From positions 1-33,874 of the forward strand of contig CAJXLX010000026.1 of assembly GCA_913056335.1 (NCBI GenBank): a DNA stretch of 33,874 nucleotides, in the 5' to 3' direction. The notes beneath the pieces were generated by a model. The model had not been told where the DNA came from and made no database searches. It worked only from the letters and a program-made list of their open reading frames with translations. Positions within the stretch are counted from its first letter, which is position 1; each line of letters opens with the position of its first letter. Origin of the DNA: an uncultured Rhodothermaceae bacterium (GTDB lineage: Bacteria > Bacteroidota > Rhodothermia > Rhodothermales > Salinibacteraceae). The position numbers and the translations under genes are program-made. Positions 24,744-32,775 of the stretch are shown here, one piece after another.

Positions 24744-26336
24744 ATGACTTCCTCAACACCTTCCCCGCCCCCCTTGCACATGTTGTGGGCAGTGCTGCTC
24801 ATTGCCATTGGCACATGGGCCAGCATGGGCCCGCAGGTAAGCACATCGCAGGACCTGCAGCAGCAGTTTGAAGACCAAGTCACCACGTTTACGCTCGACA
24901 ACGGACTCACGTTTGTCGTCATTGAGCGCCCCGAAGCACCGGTGGTGTCGTTCCATACCTATGCTGATGTAGGCTCGGTTGATGAGCCGTCAGGGCAAAC
25001 CGGTATTGCTCATATGTTTGAGCACATGGCGTTTAAGGGCACCACGCGCATTGGCACCCAGAACATTGAGCAAGAGGTTGCCGCCATCGACGCGATGGAA
25101 GCCACCTACCAGGACCTACTGCGTGCTCAGGCGCCGCCGCAGGCCGATTCGGCTCGCATCGCTTCGCTGCAATCTGAGTTTGAGACCGCCCAGGAGGAGG
25201 CCGAGTCGTACATCGATGCGGGCGCTTTCGACGGACTGCTGGAACGCCAAGGCGCAAGCGGACTCAACGCGTTCACCAGCGCCGACGCAACGGGCTATCT
25301 GTACAGCCTGCCTGCCAACAAGATTGAGCTCTTCTTTGCCACGGAGTCGGAGCGCTTCCTCTATCCGGTCTTCCGCGAGTTCTACACTGAACGCGACGTG
25401 GTCATGGAGGAGCGCCGCCAGCGCACTGAGTCGAACCCGACTGGGCGACTGCTCGAAGAGTTTGTGGCTGCTGCCTTCAAAGCGCATCCATACGGCAACC
25501 CGGTCATCGGGCATATGTCGGATCTGGAGACGCTCTCTATTACAGAGGCCGAGTCGTTCTTCGAAGAATACTACCAGGCCAATAACCTGACGATTGCGAT
25601 GGCTGGCGACGTCGATCCCGACGAAGCCCGCGACCTCGCCGAGCAGTACTTTTCGCGTCTGCCTACCGGGGAGCCCCCCCTTCCTGTAATGACCGAAGAG
25701 CCCGAGCAGCCCGGCGAACGCCGCGTTACGCTCGTTGAAAATTCGCAGCCGATTGTGCTCATCGGCTACCATCGCGACAGCATGCGCAGCCCCGATGCCC
25801 CGGTGTATCGCGTGCTGCAAGACGTGCTTACGCAGGGACGTACCAGCCGCCTCTACCAGTCTATGGTGGATACCGGAGAGGCGCTGCAAGTGCAATCCAT
25901 CCCCAGCTTTCCGGGCAGCAAGTATCCCACGCTCTTTGCACTCATCGGCGTGCCTAACCGCGACGTATCGCCCGAGGCCATCGAGCAGTCGATCTACGAC
26001 GAGCTCGACCGCCTCATTAATGAAGGCATCACCAGCGAAGAACTGGAGCGTGCGAAAACGCGCGTGCGTGCCAATCTGGTGCGGCAACTCGACTCGAATA
26101 TGGGCCTGGCCCAGCAGTTTGCGGCGATGGAAGCCCTGACCGGCGACTGGCGCACTGTCTTTGAAGATGTGGATGCTGTAGAGGCCGTTACTGCCGAGGA
26201 TGTGCAGCGCGTTGCCGAAGAAACCTTCGTCCGTAGCAATCGCACCGTGGGAATGATTAAATCGGCGGATGAGTCTGATACCGACTCTGACTCCAATACC
26301 AACGGTGATGCTTCTGGCGGCGATGCATCAAACTAA
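24744..26336 (+). CDS. Exported M16 (insulinase/pitrilysin-family) zinc peptidase, active-site intact
   Basis: 530 residues from ATG 24744. The N-terminal hydrophobic segment (HMLWAVLLIAIGTW) is a signal or anchor. The M16 N-domain starts at FTLDNGLTFVVIERPEAPVVSFHTYADVGS, with the inverted zinc motif HMFEH (His90, Glu93, His94). The third ligand is Glu of VVMEERR, about 129 residues later (223), further away than usual because of an inserted helical stretch (about 115-165). The C-terminal M16 domain has QPIVLIGYHRDS and the VLQDVLTQGRTSRLYQSM pattern. The tail is Asp/Ser/Asn-rich. It probably degrades short peptides in the periplasm or at the surface. It is followed 65 bases later by a second M16 gene lacking the zinc motif; such pairs usually form heterodimers. 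The frame opens at 24705; the later ATG suits the signal better. Confidence 0.93.
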   Translation: MTSSTPSPPPLHMLWAVLLIAIGTWASMGPQVSTSQDLQQQFEDQVTTFTLDNGLTFVVIERPEAPVVSFHTYADVGSVDEPSGQTGIAHMFEHMAFKGTTRIGTQNIEQEVAAIDAMEATYQDLLRAQAPPQADSARIASLQSEFETAQEEAESYIDAGAFDGLLERQGASGLNAFTSADATGYLYSLPANKIELFFATESERFLYPVFREFYTERDVVMEERRQRTESNPTGRLLEEFVAAAFKAHPYGNPVIGHMSDLETLSITEAESFFEEYYQANNLTIAMAGDVDPDEARDLAEQYFSRLPTGEPPLPVMTEEPEQPGERRVTLVENSQPIVLIGYHRDSMRSPDAPVYRVLQDVLTQGRTSRLYQSMVDTGEALQVQSIPSFPGSKYPTLFALIGVPNRDVSPEAIEQSIYDELDRLINEGITSEELERAKTRVRANLVRQLDSNMGLAQQFAAMEALTGDWRTVFEDVDAVEAVTAEDVQRVAEETFVRSNRTVGMIKSADESDTDSDSNTNGDASGGDASN

Positions 26337-26401
26337 CATGTGCTTGCGCTGACACGCTGCCCTGCTACCCTCCTTCTTGTCTTAACGATTCCCCTCGACT
26401 C

Positions 26402-28597
26402 ATGACCCAACTTCGACTTCCTCTTTGGATGCTCGCCCTGGTGCTTGCCTGCACCGGCCTGCTCGCAGCGCCGACAGCGGCCCAGGCGCCCGACGACGTG
26501 CCGGTGTCTGAGTACGACGCCACCGAGCTTACCTATCCCGAGCTGCGCGACTTTCAGGTGCCCGAGCCTGAGCGCGTTGAACTCGATAACGGGATGACCA
26601 TTCTGCTGCTTGAAGACAACGAGCTGCCGCTCGTTAATGCCACCGCCCGCATTGCCGGAGGCAGTGTGTACGACCCTGCCGACAAGGTAGGCTTGGCCAG
26701 CGTGGCCGGTCAAGTGATGCGCAGCGGCGGCACCGAATCGCTCACGCCCGACGAGCTCAACCAGCGGTTGGAGAGCCTGGGCGCCAGCGTTGAAACCGGC
26801 ATGGGTTCCACCTCCGGCTCCGCGTTCATGTCAACGCTGAGCGACAACGTAGACGAGGTATTGCCCCTCTTTGCCGAGGTGCTGCGCGCCCCCCGCTTCG
26901 ACCAGGAGCAGGTCGACCTTGCCAAGAACCAGCAGCGGTCGGCCATCTCGCGGCGAAACGATAACCCGCAGCAGATCGCCCAGCGTGAGTTCGAGCAGGT
27001 GCTTTACGGCGAAGACAGCCCCTACGCCCGCACCAGCGAGTACTACACCATCAACGCCATCGAACGGGCCGACCTCGTGCAGTTTCACGAGCAGTACGTG
27101 CATCCCGAAAACATCATCCTGAGCGTGTGGGGCAACTTTGATTCCGAATCCATGCGCTCGCGTCTTGAGAACGCATTTGCCGACTGGACACCCGGCGATG
27201 ACACCGTTACGCCTGAGCCGCCTGAGCGCACCGCCACCAACGGGCCCTCGGTCAACTTCATCCCGAAAGACGATGTCAACCAAAGTACCATCTTCATTGG
27301 GCATGGCGGCGAAATCACACGCCAGCACGAAGACTACCCCGCTGTTCTTGCCATGAACGAAGTGCTGAGCGGCGGATTCTCAGGCCGCCTCTTTCAGAAT
27401 GTGCGGCGCGACCAGGGGCTCGCCTACTCCGTCTTTGGCACCTACAGCGCCGGATACGACCGTCCCGGACGCTTCTACTCCGGCGTCTTCACGCGCAGCG
27501 AGCGCACCGTTGACGCTGCCCAGTCGGTCCTGGAAGAAATTCGAGGGATGCGCGAGGCCCCGCCCTCGCAAGAAGAACTCGACCAGGCGCGCGATGCCTA
27601 TCTGAACTCGTTCGTCTTCAACTTTGACTCGAAGCGCCAGATTCTCTCGCGCCTCATGACGTACGAGCACTACGGCTATGAGCCTGACTTCTTGCAGGGC
27701 CTGGTGGATGCCATGGGCGAGATCACGCCCGAAGACGTACATCGCGTCTCGCAAGAGTATCTGCATCCGAGCGAGGCTCACGTTATGGTGTTGGGGCGCC
27801 GGTCTGACTTCGAGGGCGACCTCAGCACACTGGCCGATAACGGCACGGTAAACACGATCGACATTAGCATCCCCACGAGCCCCCCTTCCGATGAGGAACC
27901 TGCCGCGGCCACTGAGGAGGAGCAAACCCAAGGCCGGGCCCTGCTGGACGACGTGCAACAAGCCCTGGGCGGCGAAACGCTGGCCAATGCGAACGCGCTA
28001 CGCATCGTAGAGGAAACGCGCATCCAGCAACAGGGGCAAGAAGTCATCACCGAAAGCCGCAGCACCCTGGCCGCCGATGGCCGGTTCTACCTGGAGCAAG
28101 ATCTGCCCAACGGCATCACGCTTACCATCATTGACGATGGCGAAACACTCTGGCTGCAAGTGCCGGGACAAGGCACCCAAGAAGCTCCGCCGCAGGTCCG
28201 CCAGCAGTTCGACCCGCAGCGCTGGCGCGAACTGCCCTACCTGCTGGCTCGCCTCGACCATGACGACCTGACGGTGCAGGCCACGGGCTCCGAAACGGTA
28301 GACGGCACTGCACTGCGCACCGTACGCATTACGCCACCGGTGGGCGATCCGTTTACGCTCTACATCGATCCCGAGTCGAACCTGCCGCAGCGCATGGACT
28401 ACACCGCCATGACGCAGCAAGGCCCTGCGCAGCTCACCGACCTGTTTGCGGACTATCAGGAGGTCGACGGCATTACGATGGCGTTCACCACTCGCACGCT
28501 TCGTGACGGCGAAGAGGCGCAGAGTGCCTCAGTTCAAGAGGCCACGGTGAACCCCGACATCGCCGATGATCTCTTTTCGGTTGATACGGAGGAGTAA
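26402..28597 (+). CDS. Exported M16-family protein without zinc motif, with LolA-like C-terminal domain
   Basis: 731 residues. A signal peptide (LPLWMLALVLACTGLLAAPTAAQAP) is followed by two M16 halves (about 55-490): VELDNGMTILLLEDNELPLVNATARIAGGSVYDP, then SVAGQ (100-104) exactly where HxxEH should be, so it is catalytically dead. The C-terminal M16 half has ALNEVLSGGFSGRLFQNVRRDQGLAYSV-type features. Residues about 510-731 are an extra beta-rich domain (TLAADGRFYLEQDLPNGITLTIIDDGETLWLQVPG, PFTLYIDPESNLPQRMDY, LFADYQEVDGITMAF) resembling LolA/LolB-like lipid- or lipoprotein-binding folds. It probably partners the preceding active peptidase, forming part of its chamber. It ends before a strong hairpin. 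Confidence 0.92.
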   Translation: MTQLRLPLWMLALVLACTGLLAAPTAAQAPDDVPVSEYDATELTYPELRDFQVPEPERVELDNGMTILLLEDNELPLVNATARIAGGSVYDPADKVGLASVAGQVMRSGGTESLTPDELNQRLESLGASVETGMGSTSGSAFMSTLSDNVDEVLPLFAEVLRAPRFDQEQVDLAKNQQRSAISRRNDNPQQIAQREFEQVLYGEDSPYARTSEYYTINAIERADLVQFHEQYVHPENIILSVWGNFDSESMRSRLENAFADWTPGDDTVTPEPPERTATNGPSVNFIPKDDVNQSTIFIGHGGEITRQHEDYPAVLAMNEVLSGGFSGRLFQNVRRDQGLAYSVFGTYSAGYDRPGRFYSGVFTRSERTVDAAQSVLEEIRGMREAPPSQEELDQARDAYLNSFVFNFDSKRQILSRLMTYEHYGYEPDFLQGLVDAMGEITPEDVHRVSQEYLHPSEAHVMVLGRRSDFEGDLSTLADNGTVNTIDISIPTSPPSDEEPAAATEEEQTQGRALLDDVQQALGGETLANANALRIVEETRIQQQGQEVITESRSTLAADGRFYLEQDLPNGITLTIIDDGETLWLQVPGQGTQEAPPQVRQQFDPQRWRELPYLLARLDHDDLTVQATGSETVDGTALRTVRITPPVGDPFTLYIDPESNLPQRMDYTAMTQQGPAQLTDLFADYQEVDGITMAFTTRTLRDGEEAQSASVQEATVNPDIADDLFSVDTEE

Positions 28598-28635
28598 CGC
28601 CTCTCGCCCTACCTACACACACGTACACCATCTGT

Positions 28636-28670
28636 ACACCGCCTGCGGGCCGCAATCCCGTAGGCGGTGT
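28636..28670 (+). terminator. Hairpin terminator of the M16 operon
   Basis: ACACCGCCTGCGGG (28636-28649) pairs with CCCGTAGGCGGTGT (28657-28670) through a 14-bp stem with one G-U pair and a 7-nt loop. It is followed by TGACGTTGTG, which is only weakly T-rich. Confidence 0.6.
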
Positions 28671-28694
28671 TGACGTTGTGTGCACGCATACACG

Positions 28695-28732
28695 TTGTGT
28701 ACGCTGCCCAGCATTGTGTACGCTGCCCAGCA
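28695..28732. repeat. Perfect 19-bp tandem duplication
   Basis: TTGTGTACGCTGCCCAGCA occurs twice head to tail (28695-28713 and 28714-28732), about 110 bases upstream of the HMG-CoA lyase gene. A looser third GTTGTGT occurs at 28675. Confidence 0.9.
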
Positions 28733-28839
28733 TTTGCACGCGCCGAATGCCTTGGGACGCCTCCGATCGGATCCCAGCAGCCGCTTCTTCGTGTATAGCA
28801 TTGTCTTTGTTATCCGTTCGTTACACCCCGTAGGGCACT

Positions 28840-29772
28840 ATGGCACGCCACGACCTCTCGCCGTCGGCTCTGCCTTCGCACGTTACGCTGTGCGAGGTGG
28901 GCCCCCGCGACGGATTTCAGTTCGAGGATACGTTTATTCCCACGGAAGAGAAGGTGGCCAGCATCATCGCGTTGGCGGACGCCGGGCTCTCTCGCATCCA
29001 GGTCACTTCGTTCGTGCACCCCGATTGGGTGCCGCAGATGCGTGATGCCGAGGCGGTCTGCGCCGCCCTGCCCAACCGCGACGACGTGACGTACACCGGG
29101 CTTGTACTGAACATGGCCGGGCTGGAGCGCGCCCTCGATACCAATCTGCAGCATGTCGATCTGTCCATTGCCACGCACGATCGCCATAGCCGCGACAACG
29201 CCAACATGACCGTCGACGAGGCGATCGAACAGGCCGAGCAGATGATTGGCACCGCGCTGCATGCCGGGGTCAACGTGCAGCTCGGCTTCCAGACCGTGTT
29301 CGGCTACCAGGAGCCTGGCGATACGCCATTGCAGCAGGTCGTGGAGATGGCCCGCCACTTTGCCGACTACGACCTCGAATCGCTCTCGCTGGCCGACTCC
29401 ACCGGCATGGCCAACCCGCGCATGATTCAGGAGCGTGTCACCGCCATCCAAGAGGTCGTGGGCGACCTCCCGCTCGTGCTGCACTTACACGACACACGCG
29501 GGCTCGGCTTAGCGAATGCAATGGAAGCGCTTTCATGCGGGATTCATTGGTTTGATGCTTCGCTCGCCGGCATGGGCGGATGCCCGTTCATTCCGGGCGC
29601 TACGGGCAATATTGCCACCGAGGACACGGTGTACTTGCTCGACCAACTGGGCATTGAAACGGGCGTGGACGGACGCGCTGTCGCTGCGGTCTCGCATCAC
29701 CTCGAAGACCTGCTCAACAAAGAGTTTGCCGGTACCATGCATCGCCTGTGGGGCCGCGAGGTTATGGCGTAG
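28840..29772 (+). CDS. Hydroxymethylglutaryl-CoA lyase
   Basis: 310 residues, a normal length. A TIM-barrel DRE-metallolyase: EVGPRDGFQ (19-27, first metal ligand Asp23), the substrate-pocket TSFVHPDWVPQM, the metal-binding HLHD (215-218), and the signature GMGGCPFIPGATGN (244-257), whose Cys248 lies in the flexible catalytic loop. It splits 3-hydroxy-3-methylglutaryl-CoA into acetoacetate and acetyl-CoA, the last step of leucine catabolism. Other leucine-degradation genes are not in the window. It is convergent with the next gene with 14 bases between stops. A related acyl-CoA lyase substrate cannot be excluded. I avoid a symbol because usage varies. Confidence 0.92.
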   Translation: MARHDLSPSALPSHVTLCEVGPRDGFQFEDTFIPTEEKVASIIALADAGLSRIQVTSFVHPDWVPQMRDAEAVCAALPNRDDVTYTGLVLNMAGLERALDTNLQHVDLSIATHDRHSRDNANMTVDEAIEQAEQMIGTALHAGVNVQLGFQTVFGYQEPGDTPLQQVVEMARHFADYDLESLSLADSTGMANPRMIQERVTAIQEVVGDLPLVLHLHDTRGLGLANAMEALSCGIHWFDASLAGMGGCPFIPGATGNIATEDTVYLLDQLGIETGVDGRAVAAVSHHLEDLLNKEFAGTMHRLWGREVMA

Positions 29773-29786
29773 CGCCGGCCGGGCCG

Positions 29787-30689
29787 CTACGCATCGGCGC
29801 GGTGCTTCTGCCAGAAGCGCTTCAGCCCCATCGCCGCCATCCAGCTCGGGTTTGCGGTTTCGTAGCGCGTCCACAGCGGTCCTTCCACCCCGTCTTCCTC
29901 CGCTTCGGATCGCAGCCAGTTGGTAACGGCCGTCTCAATTTCGTCGTCGGTGGGATTCGATGTCATCAGTTCTTCGGTGAAGGCTTCCACCGCATCCAGC
30001 CGGTTGGACAGTCGGTCAAGATGGTCTTCCGCATCCGTAAAGAGGCCGAAGTGCGTTGGTGCAATGTGCGTCAGTTCGCGCGCTCGCAGCCGGTCGATGC
30101 TTGCACGCCACGCATCCAGATTAATTTCGGGCGGCGCCAGCGGGGGCGACATATGCAGGGAGCCCGGCAGCCGCACGCCTCCTACGTCGCCCGTAAAGGC
30201 AATGCCATCAAGCAGATACGCGTGGTGGTGATACGCATGCCCCGGCGTGTTGAGCGCCTCCAGCGTCACGTCGCCTGCGGTAACCGTATCACCATCAGCA
30301 AGCGCGTTGAGCTGCGCCGTGGGCACCGGACGCATCTCGCCCCACAGACGGCCCATGTCGTCGCCGTAGATGCGGGTGGCGCTTTTCAGCAGTTTACTCG
30401 GATCGGCCAGATGCGGCGCGCCCACCTCGTGCACATGCACCGTAGCGCCCTGCTCCGCCCACCAGCCCGCCGCCCCGGCGTGGTCCAGGTGAATGTGCGT
30501 TACGAGCACATCTGTCACGTCAGAGGGCGCAAGCCCCATAGCGTCCAGGCGCCCAGCCACCGTGTCGGTGACGGTGCCGGGTCCGGTTTCGATGAGCAGT
30601 GCGCCCTGGTCATGCGGAATGCAGAACACCGCAATGGCTTCGGGCACCGCCTGAAAGTGCGTGTCGATGAGGTGAATGCGATCGAGCAT
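29787..30689 (-). CDS. Metallo-beta-lactamase-fold hydrolase
   Basis: About 300 residues from ATG 30689 (frame open to 30731). Motifs are THIHLDHAG (64-72, the HxHxDH metal motif), NTPGHAYHHHAYLLDGIAFTGDVGG (third His and bridging Asp), and APTHFG (last His), so the binuclear metal site is complete. The C-terminal part (about 195-300) is helical and probably shapes the substrate pocket. Members are often glyoxalase II-like, lactonase or thioesterase enzymes; the substrate here is unknown. It lies immediately downstream of the sirtuin gene on the same strand, so the two probably share a transcript. The N-terminus of the longer frame (MRDPSVYKQFLRAS) is not family-like. Confidence 0.88.
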   Translation of the reverse strand: MLDRIHLIDTHFQAVPEAIAVFCIPHDQGALLIETGPGTVTDTVAGRLDAMGLAPSDVTDVLVTHIHLDHAGAAGWWAEQGATVHVHEVGAPHLADPSKLLKSATRIYGDDMGRLWGEMRPVPTAQLNALADGDTVTAGDVTLEALNTPGHAYHHHAYLLDGIAFTGDVGGVRLPGSLHMSPPLAPPEINLDAWRASIDRLRARELTHIAPTHFGLFTDAEDHLDRLSNRLDAVEAFTEELMTSNPTDDEIETAVTNWLRSEAEEDGVEGPLWTRYETANPSWMAAMGLKRFWQKHRADA

Positions 30690-30777
30690 AGATGCGCGTA
30701 GAAACTGTTTGTAAACAGATGGATCACGCATTACGAACGCTGCCCCGGTTCGGTTGCGGCGTAATTCATTCGTTCTG

Positions 30778-31617
30778 TTACACCCCCATCGTCTCCGCCA
30801 ATCTTGGCAGCAGTATGCCCGTACGGCCCTCTATTCGGAGGCGCGCATGCGCATCGCCACGGGTCGGCCCCAGGTTGACGATGCCCACGGGACGCGCTTC
30901 GTTGGCCGCGCGGCGCACAAACCGCAGCCCGGAGTACACCGCCAACGAGGAGCCCACTACGAGCAGCATCTCGGCTCGCTCGAAAAGCTCCCATGCTGCA
31001 TCCACCCAGCGGCGGGGAACCGATTCGCCGAAAAACACCACATCGGGTTTGAGGATGCCTCCACAGCGCTGACACCCGGGCACGCGGAACGACGTGGTGG
31101 CCGCGTCGGGGAGCACCGCGTCGCCATCGGGGGCGAGGGCTGCAGCATCCGGCGGCCACCCAGGGTTCACTTGCATCAGTCGGCGCTGGTACGCCGAACG
31201 GTCGGTGCGGCGCCCGCAGCGCAGGCAGCGCACATCGGCCAGCGCACCGTGCAACTCGACGACATCTGTGCTCCCCGCAGCCTGATGCAGCCCGTCCACA
31301 TTCTGCGTGATGACACCGCTTACGTAGCCCGCCGCTTCCAGCTTCGACAGCGCCTCGTGCCCCGCATTCGGACGTGCTGCTGTAAACCGCGGCCATCCCA
31401 CGCTGCTGCGTGCCCAGTACCGACGACGCGCTTCCACATCCCCCACGAACTCCTGATACGATATCGGCGCACGCTCACGGCGTGGGGAGTCGGGACCGCG
31501 ATAGTCGGGAATGCCCGATTCGGTACTCACACCGGCTCCGCTCAGGACCACTGTACGGCGCGTTCGCATGAGATCAGCCAGGGTCTGTATGGTGCGCGGG
31601 CGGGTCGATACAGGCAT
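30778..31617 (-). CDS. Sir2-family NAD-dependent protein deacylase
   Basis: 279 residues from ATG 31617; the frame opens at 31668. Rossmann and catalytic motifs are complete: GAGVSTESGIPDYRG (27-41), TQNVDGLH (104-111), catalytic His123 (ELHG), the Cys4 zinc site (Cys131, Cys134, Cys182, Cys185), GGILKPDVVFFGE, and VVGSSLAVYSG. The YRG pattern and spacing recall the SIRT4-like class II group. It removes acyl groups from lysines using NAD, with unknown targets. It starts an apparent two-gene unit with the metallo-beta-lactamase-fold gene and is divergent from the PspB-like gene with a 116-base gap. Confidence 0.92.
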   Translation of the reverse strand: MPVSTRPRTIQTLADLMRTRRTVVLSGAGVSTESGIPDYRGPDSPRRERAPISYQEFVGDVEARRRYWARSSVGWPRFTAARPNAGHEALSKLEAAGYVSGVITQNVDGLHQAAGSTDVVELHGALADVRCLRCGRRTDRSAYQRRLMQVNPGWPPDAAALAPDGDAVLPDAATTSFRVPGCQRCGGILKPDVVFFGESVPRRWVDAAWELFERAEMLLVVGSSLAVYSGLRFVRRAANEARPVGIVNLGPTRGDAHARLRIEGRTGILLPRLAETMGV

Positions 31618-31733
31618 ACAAAAACCGGAACAAGTGCAAGGAGTGTGTATGAAGATCAACCCGTACATTTGTTTGTGCGTTCCTATTTGCGCTGCTCTAT
31701 TTGCGCAACCCTATTTCTCAACGAGATTCAGCT

Positions 31734-32048
31734 ATGGAGCCAACTGTCGCCATGTTTTTCGCAACCGTACTCGCCATATTCACCATTAGCATCGGCTATT
31801 CAGGGTTCAAGCAGTGGCTCAAGCATCGCGCCTCTACAGGACCCAGCCAGGATCTGGCAGATGTACAGGCGGCCCTTGAGGAGGCAGAGGCCGAGCGCAC
31901 CGCACTCAAGAAACGGATCCAACACCTTGAGGCGATCGCCGCTGCCGAAGACGAGTCGCTTGAGGCAGAGTTTTCGGCGCTGGATGCGTCGGAGCCGCGC
32001 CAGCAGCAGTCGAATGAGGCGTCGCGGGGGCAGCGCCAGCGGTCGTAG
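31734..32048 (+). CDS. Small PspB-like membrane protein with coiled coil
   Basis: 104 residues from ATG 31734. One N-terminal membrane span (VAMFFATVLAIFTISIGYSGF) is followed by a basic stop-transfer WLKHR, then a heptad-repeat coiled coil (LADVQAALEEAEAERTALKKRIQHLEAIAAAEDESLEAEF) and a polar tail. The ERTALKKRIQHLEAI...AEDE block resembles the C-terminal region of phage-shock protein B (KRMRERIQALESILDAE in E. coli as I recall it). No pspA or pspC neighbour is seen. The frame extends to ATG 31701. Its assignment as PspB-like is a resemblance only; a generic membrane-anchored coiled-coil protein is the alternative. Confidence 0.65.
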   Translation: MEPTVAMFFATVLAIFTISIGYSGFKQWLKHRASTGPSQDLADVQAALEEAEAERTALKKRIQHLEAIAAAEDESLEAEFSALDASEPRQQQSNEASRGQRQRS

Positions 32049-32160
32049 GGCACGCGAGCAGGGCGTGTAAGGGCGGCGCTACGATCCATCCCCCGTGGGG
32101 ACGTGCCAGTGGCGCGTCTCTACGGGTTGGTCTACCAACGACAGACCGTGAACGGAAACA

Positions 32161-32175
32161 TACCCTACGGGGGTA
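32161..32175. promoter_or_regulatory. CsoR operator
   Basis: TACCCTACGGGGGTA is an interrupted palindrome with the C-run/G-run pattern of copper-responsive CsoR operators. It is nearly identical to the Bacillus copZA site as I remember it. It lies 46 bases upstream of the csoR start, fitting autoregulation of csoR-copZ-copA. Confidence 0.75.
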
Positions 32176-32221
32176 AGGTACTTTACACATTCAAGACGCT
32201 CACTACTCTCGGGACCTGCCT

Positions 32222-32503
32222 ATGCAGATGGACGACGACAAGCGCGAGGCTATTCTTCAGCGCCTGCGCCGCATTGAAGGCCAGGTGCGCGGCCTGCAGC
32301 GCATGGTTGAGGACGACCGCTACTGCGGCGACATCCTGAACCAGATTAGCTCGGTGCAGAAGTCGCTGCGCGCCACAGGAAAGGTTATCACGCGAAATCA
32401 TCTGGAGACGTGCGTCACCGACGCACTGCGCTCCGGCGATACCGAGGCGGCCGAGCGCACCTACGACGAGATCATGGACTTGCTCTATAAACAGATTCAG
32501 TAG
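32222..32503 (+). CDS. csoR: Copper-sensing transcriptional repressor CsoR
   Basis: 93 residues, normal length. An all-helical DUF156/CsoR-RcnR fold: ILQRLRRIEGQVRGLQRMVEDDRYCGDILNQISSVQ, then NHLETCV. The Cu(I) ligands Cys35, His60 and Cys64 give the Cys-His-Cys pattern of true copper sensors, as opposed to RcnR-type nickel/cobalt sensors or persulfide sensors. Apo-CsoR represses DNA and is released by Cu(I). It is preceded by its operator and followed 2 bases later by copZ, so the cluster is an operon with copper-induced expression. Confidence 0.94.
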   Translation: MQMDDDKREAILQRLRRIEGQVRGLQRMVEDDRYCGDILNQISSVQKSLRATGKVITRNHLETCVTDALRSGDTEAAERTYDEIMDLLYKQIQ

Positions 32504-32505
32504 TT

Positions 32506-32727
32506 ATGGCCCCCCAACCTCTTACTCTGCTTATCGACGGCATGAACTGCAACCACTGCGTGCAAGCCGTCACCGACGCCCTCGCTGACCTTGACGGGGT
32601 CGATGTCGGCAACGTCTCGATCGGAGAGGCCCAGATCCATTTTGATGCCGATGATGCGGCCCATGATGCGCTCTTCAGCGCGATCGACGATGCTGGGTTC
32701 GACCTCGTATCCGTCGAGGCGCGGTAA
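32506..32727 (+). CDS. copZ: Copper chaperone CopZ (HMA domain)
   Basis: 73 residues, a single heavy-metal-associated domain. It has LLIDGMNCNHCVQAVTDAL with the CxxC metal site (Cys15, Cys18), and a beta-alpha-beta-beta-alpha-beta layout ending IDDAGFDLVSVE. It carries Cu(I) in the cytoplasm to CopA and to CsoR. It starts 2 bases after csoR and is 48 bases before copA. Confidence 0.93.
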   Translation: MAPQPLTLLIDGMNCNHCVQAVTDALADLDGVDVGNVSIGEAQIHFDADDAAHDALFSAIDDAGFDLVSVEAR

Positions 32728-32775
32728 GCACACTGCTGCCCTGTGCGCGTCCTTCGCATCCACCCGTAGCCATTT

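Noticed and set aside
30754-32070. A 438-codon plus-strand frame across the sirtuin and PspB-like genes
   Set aside because: It runs antisense to a complete Sir2 protein with all motifs and gives Arg/His/Pro-rich low-quality sequence.
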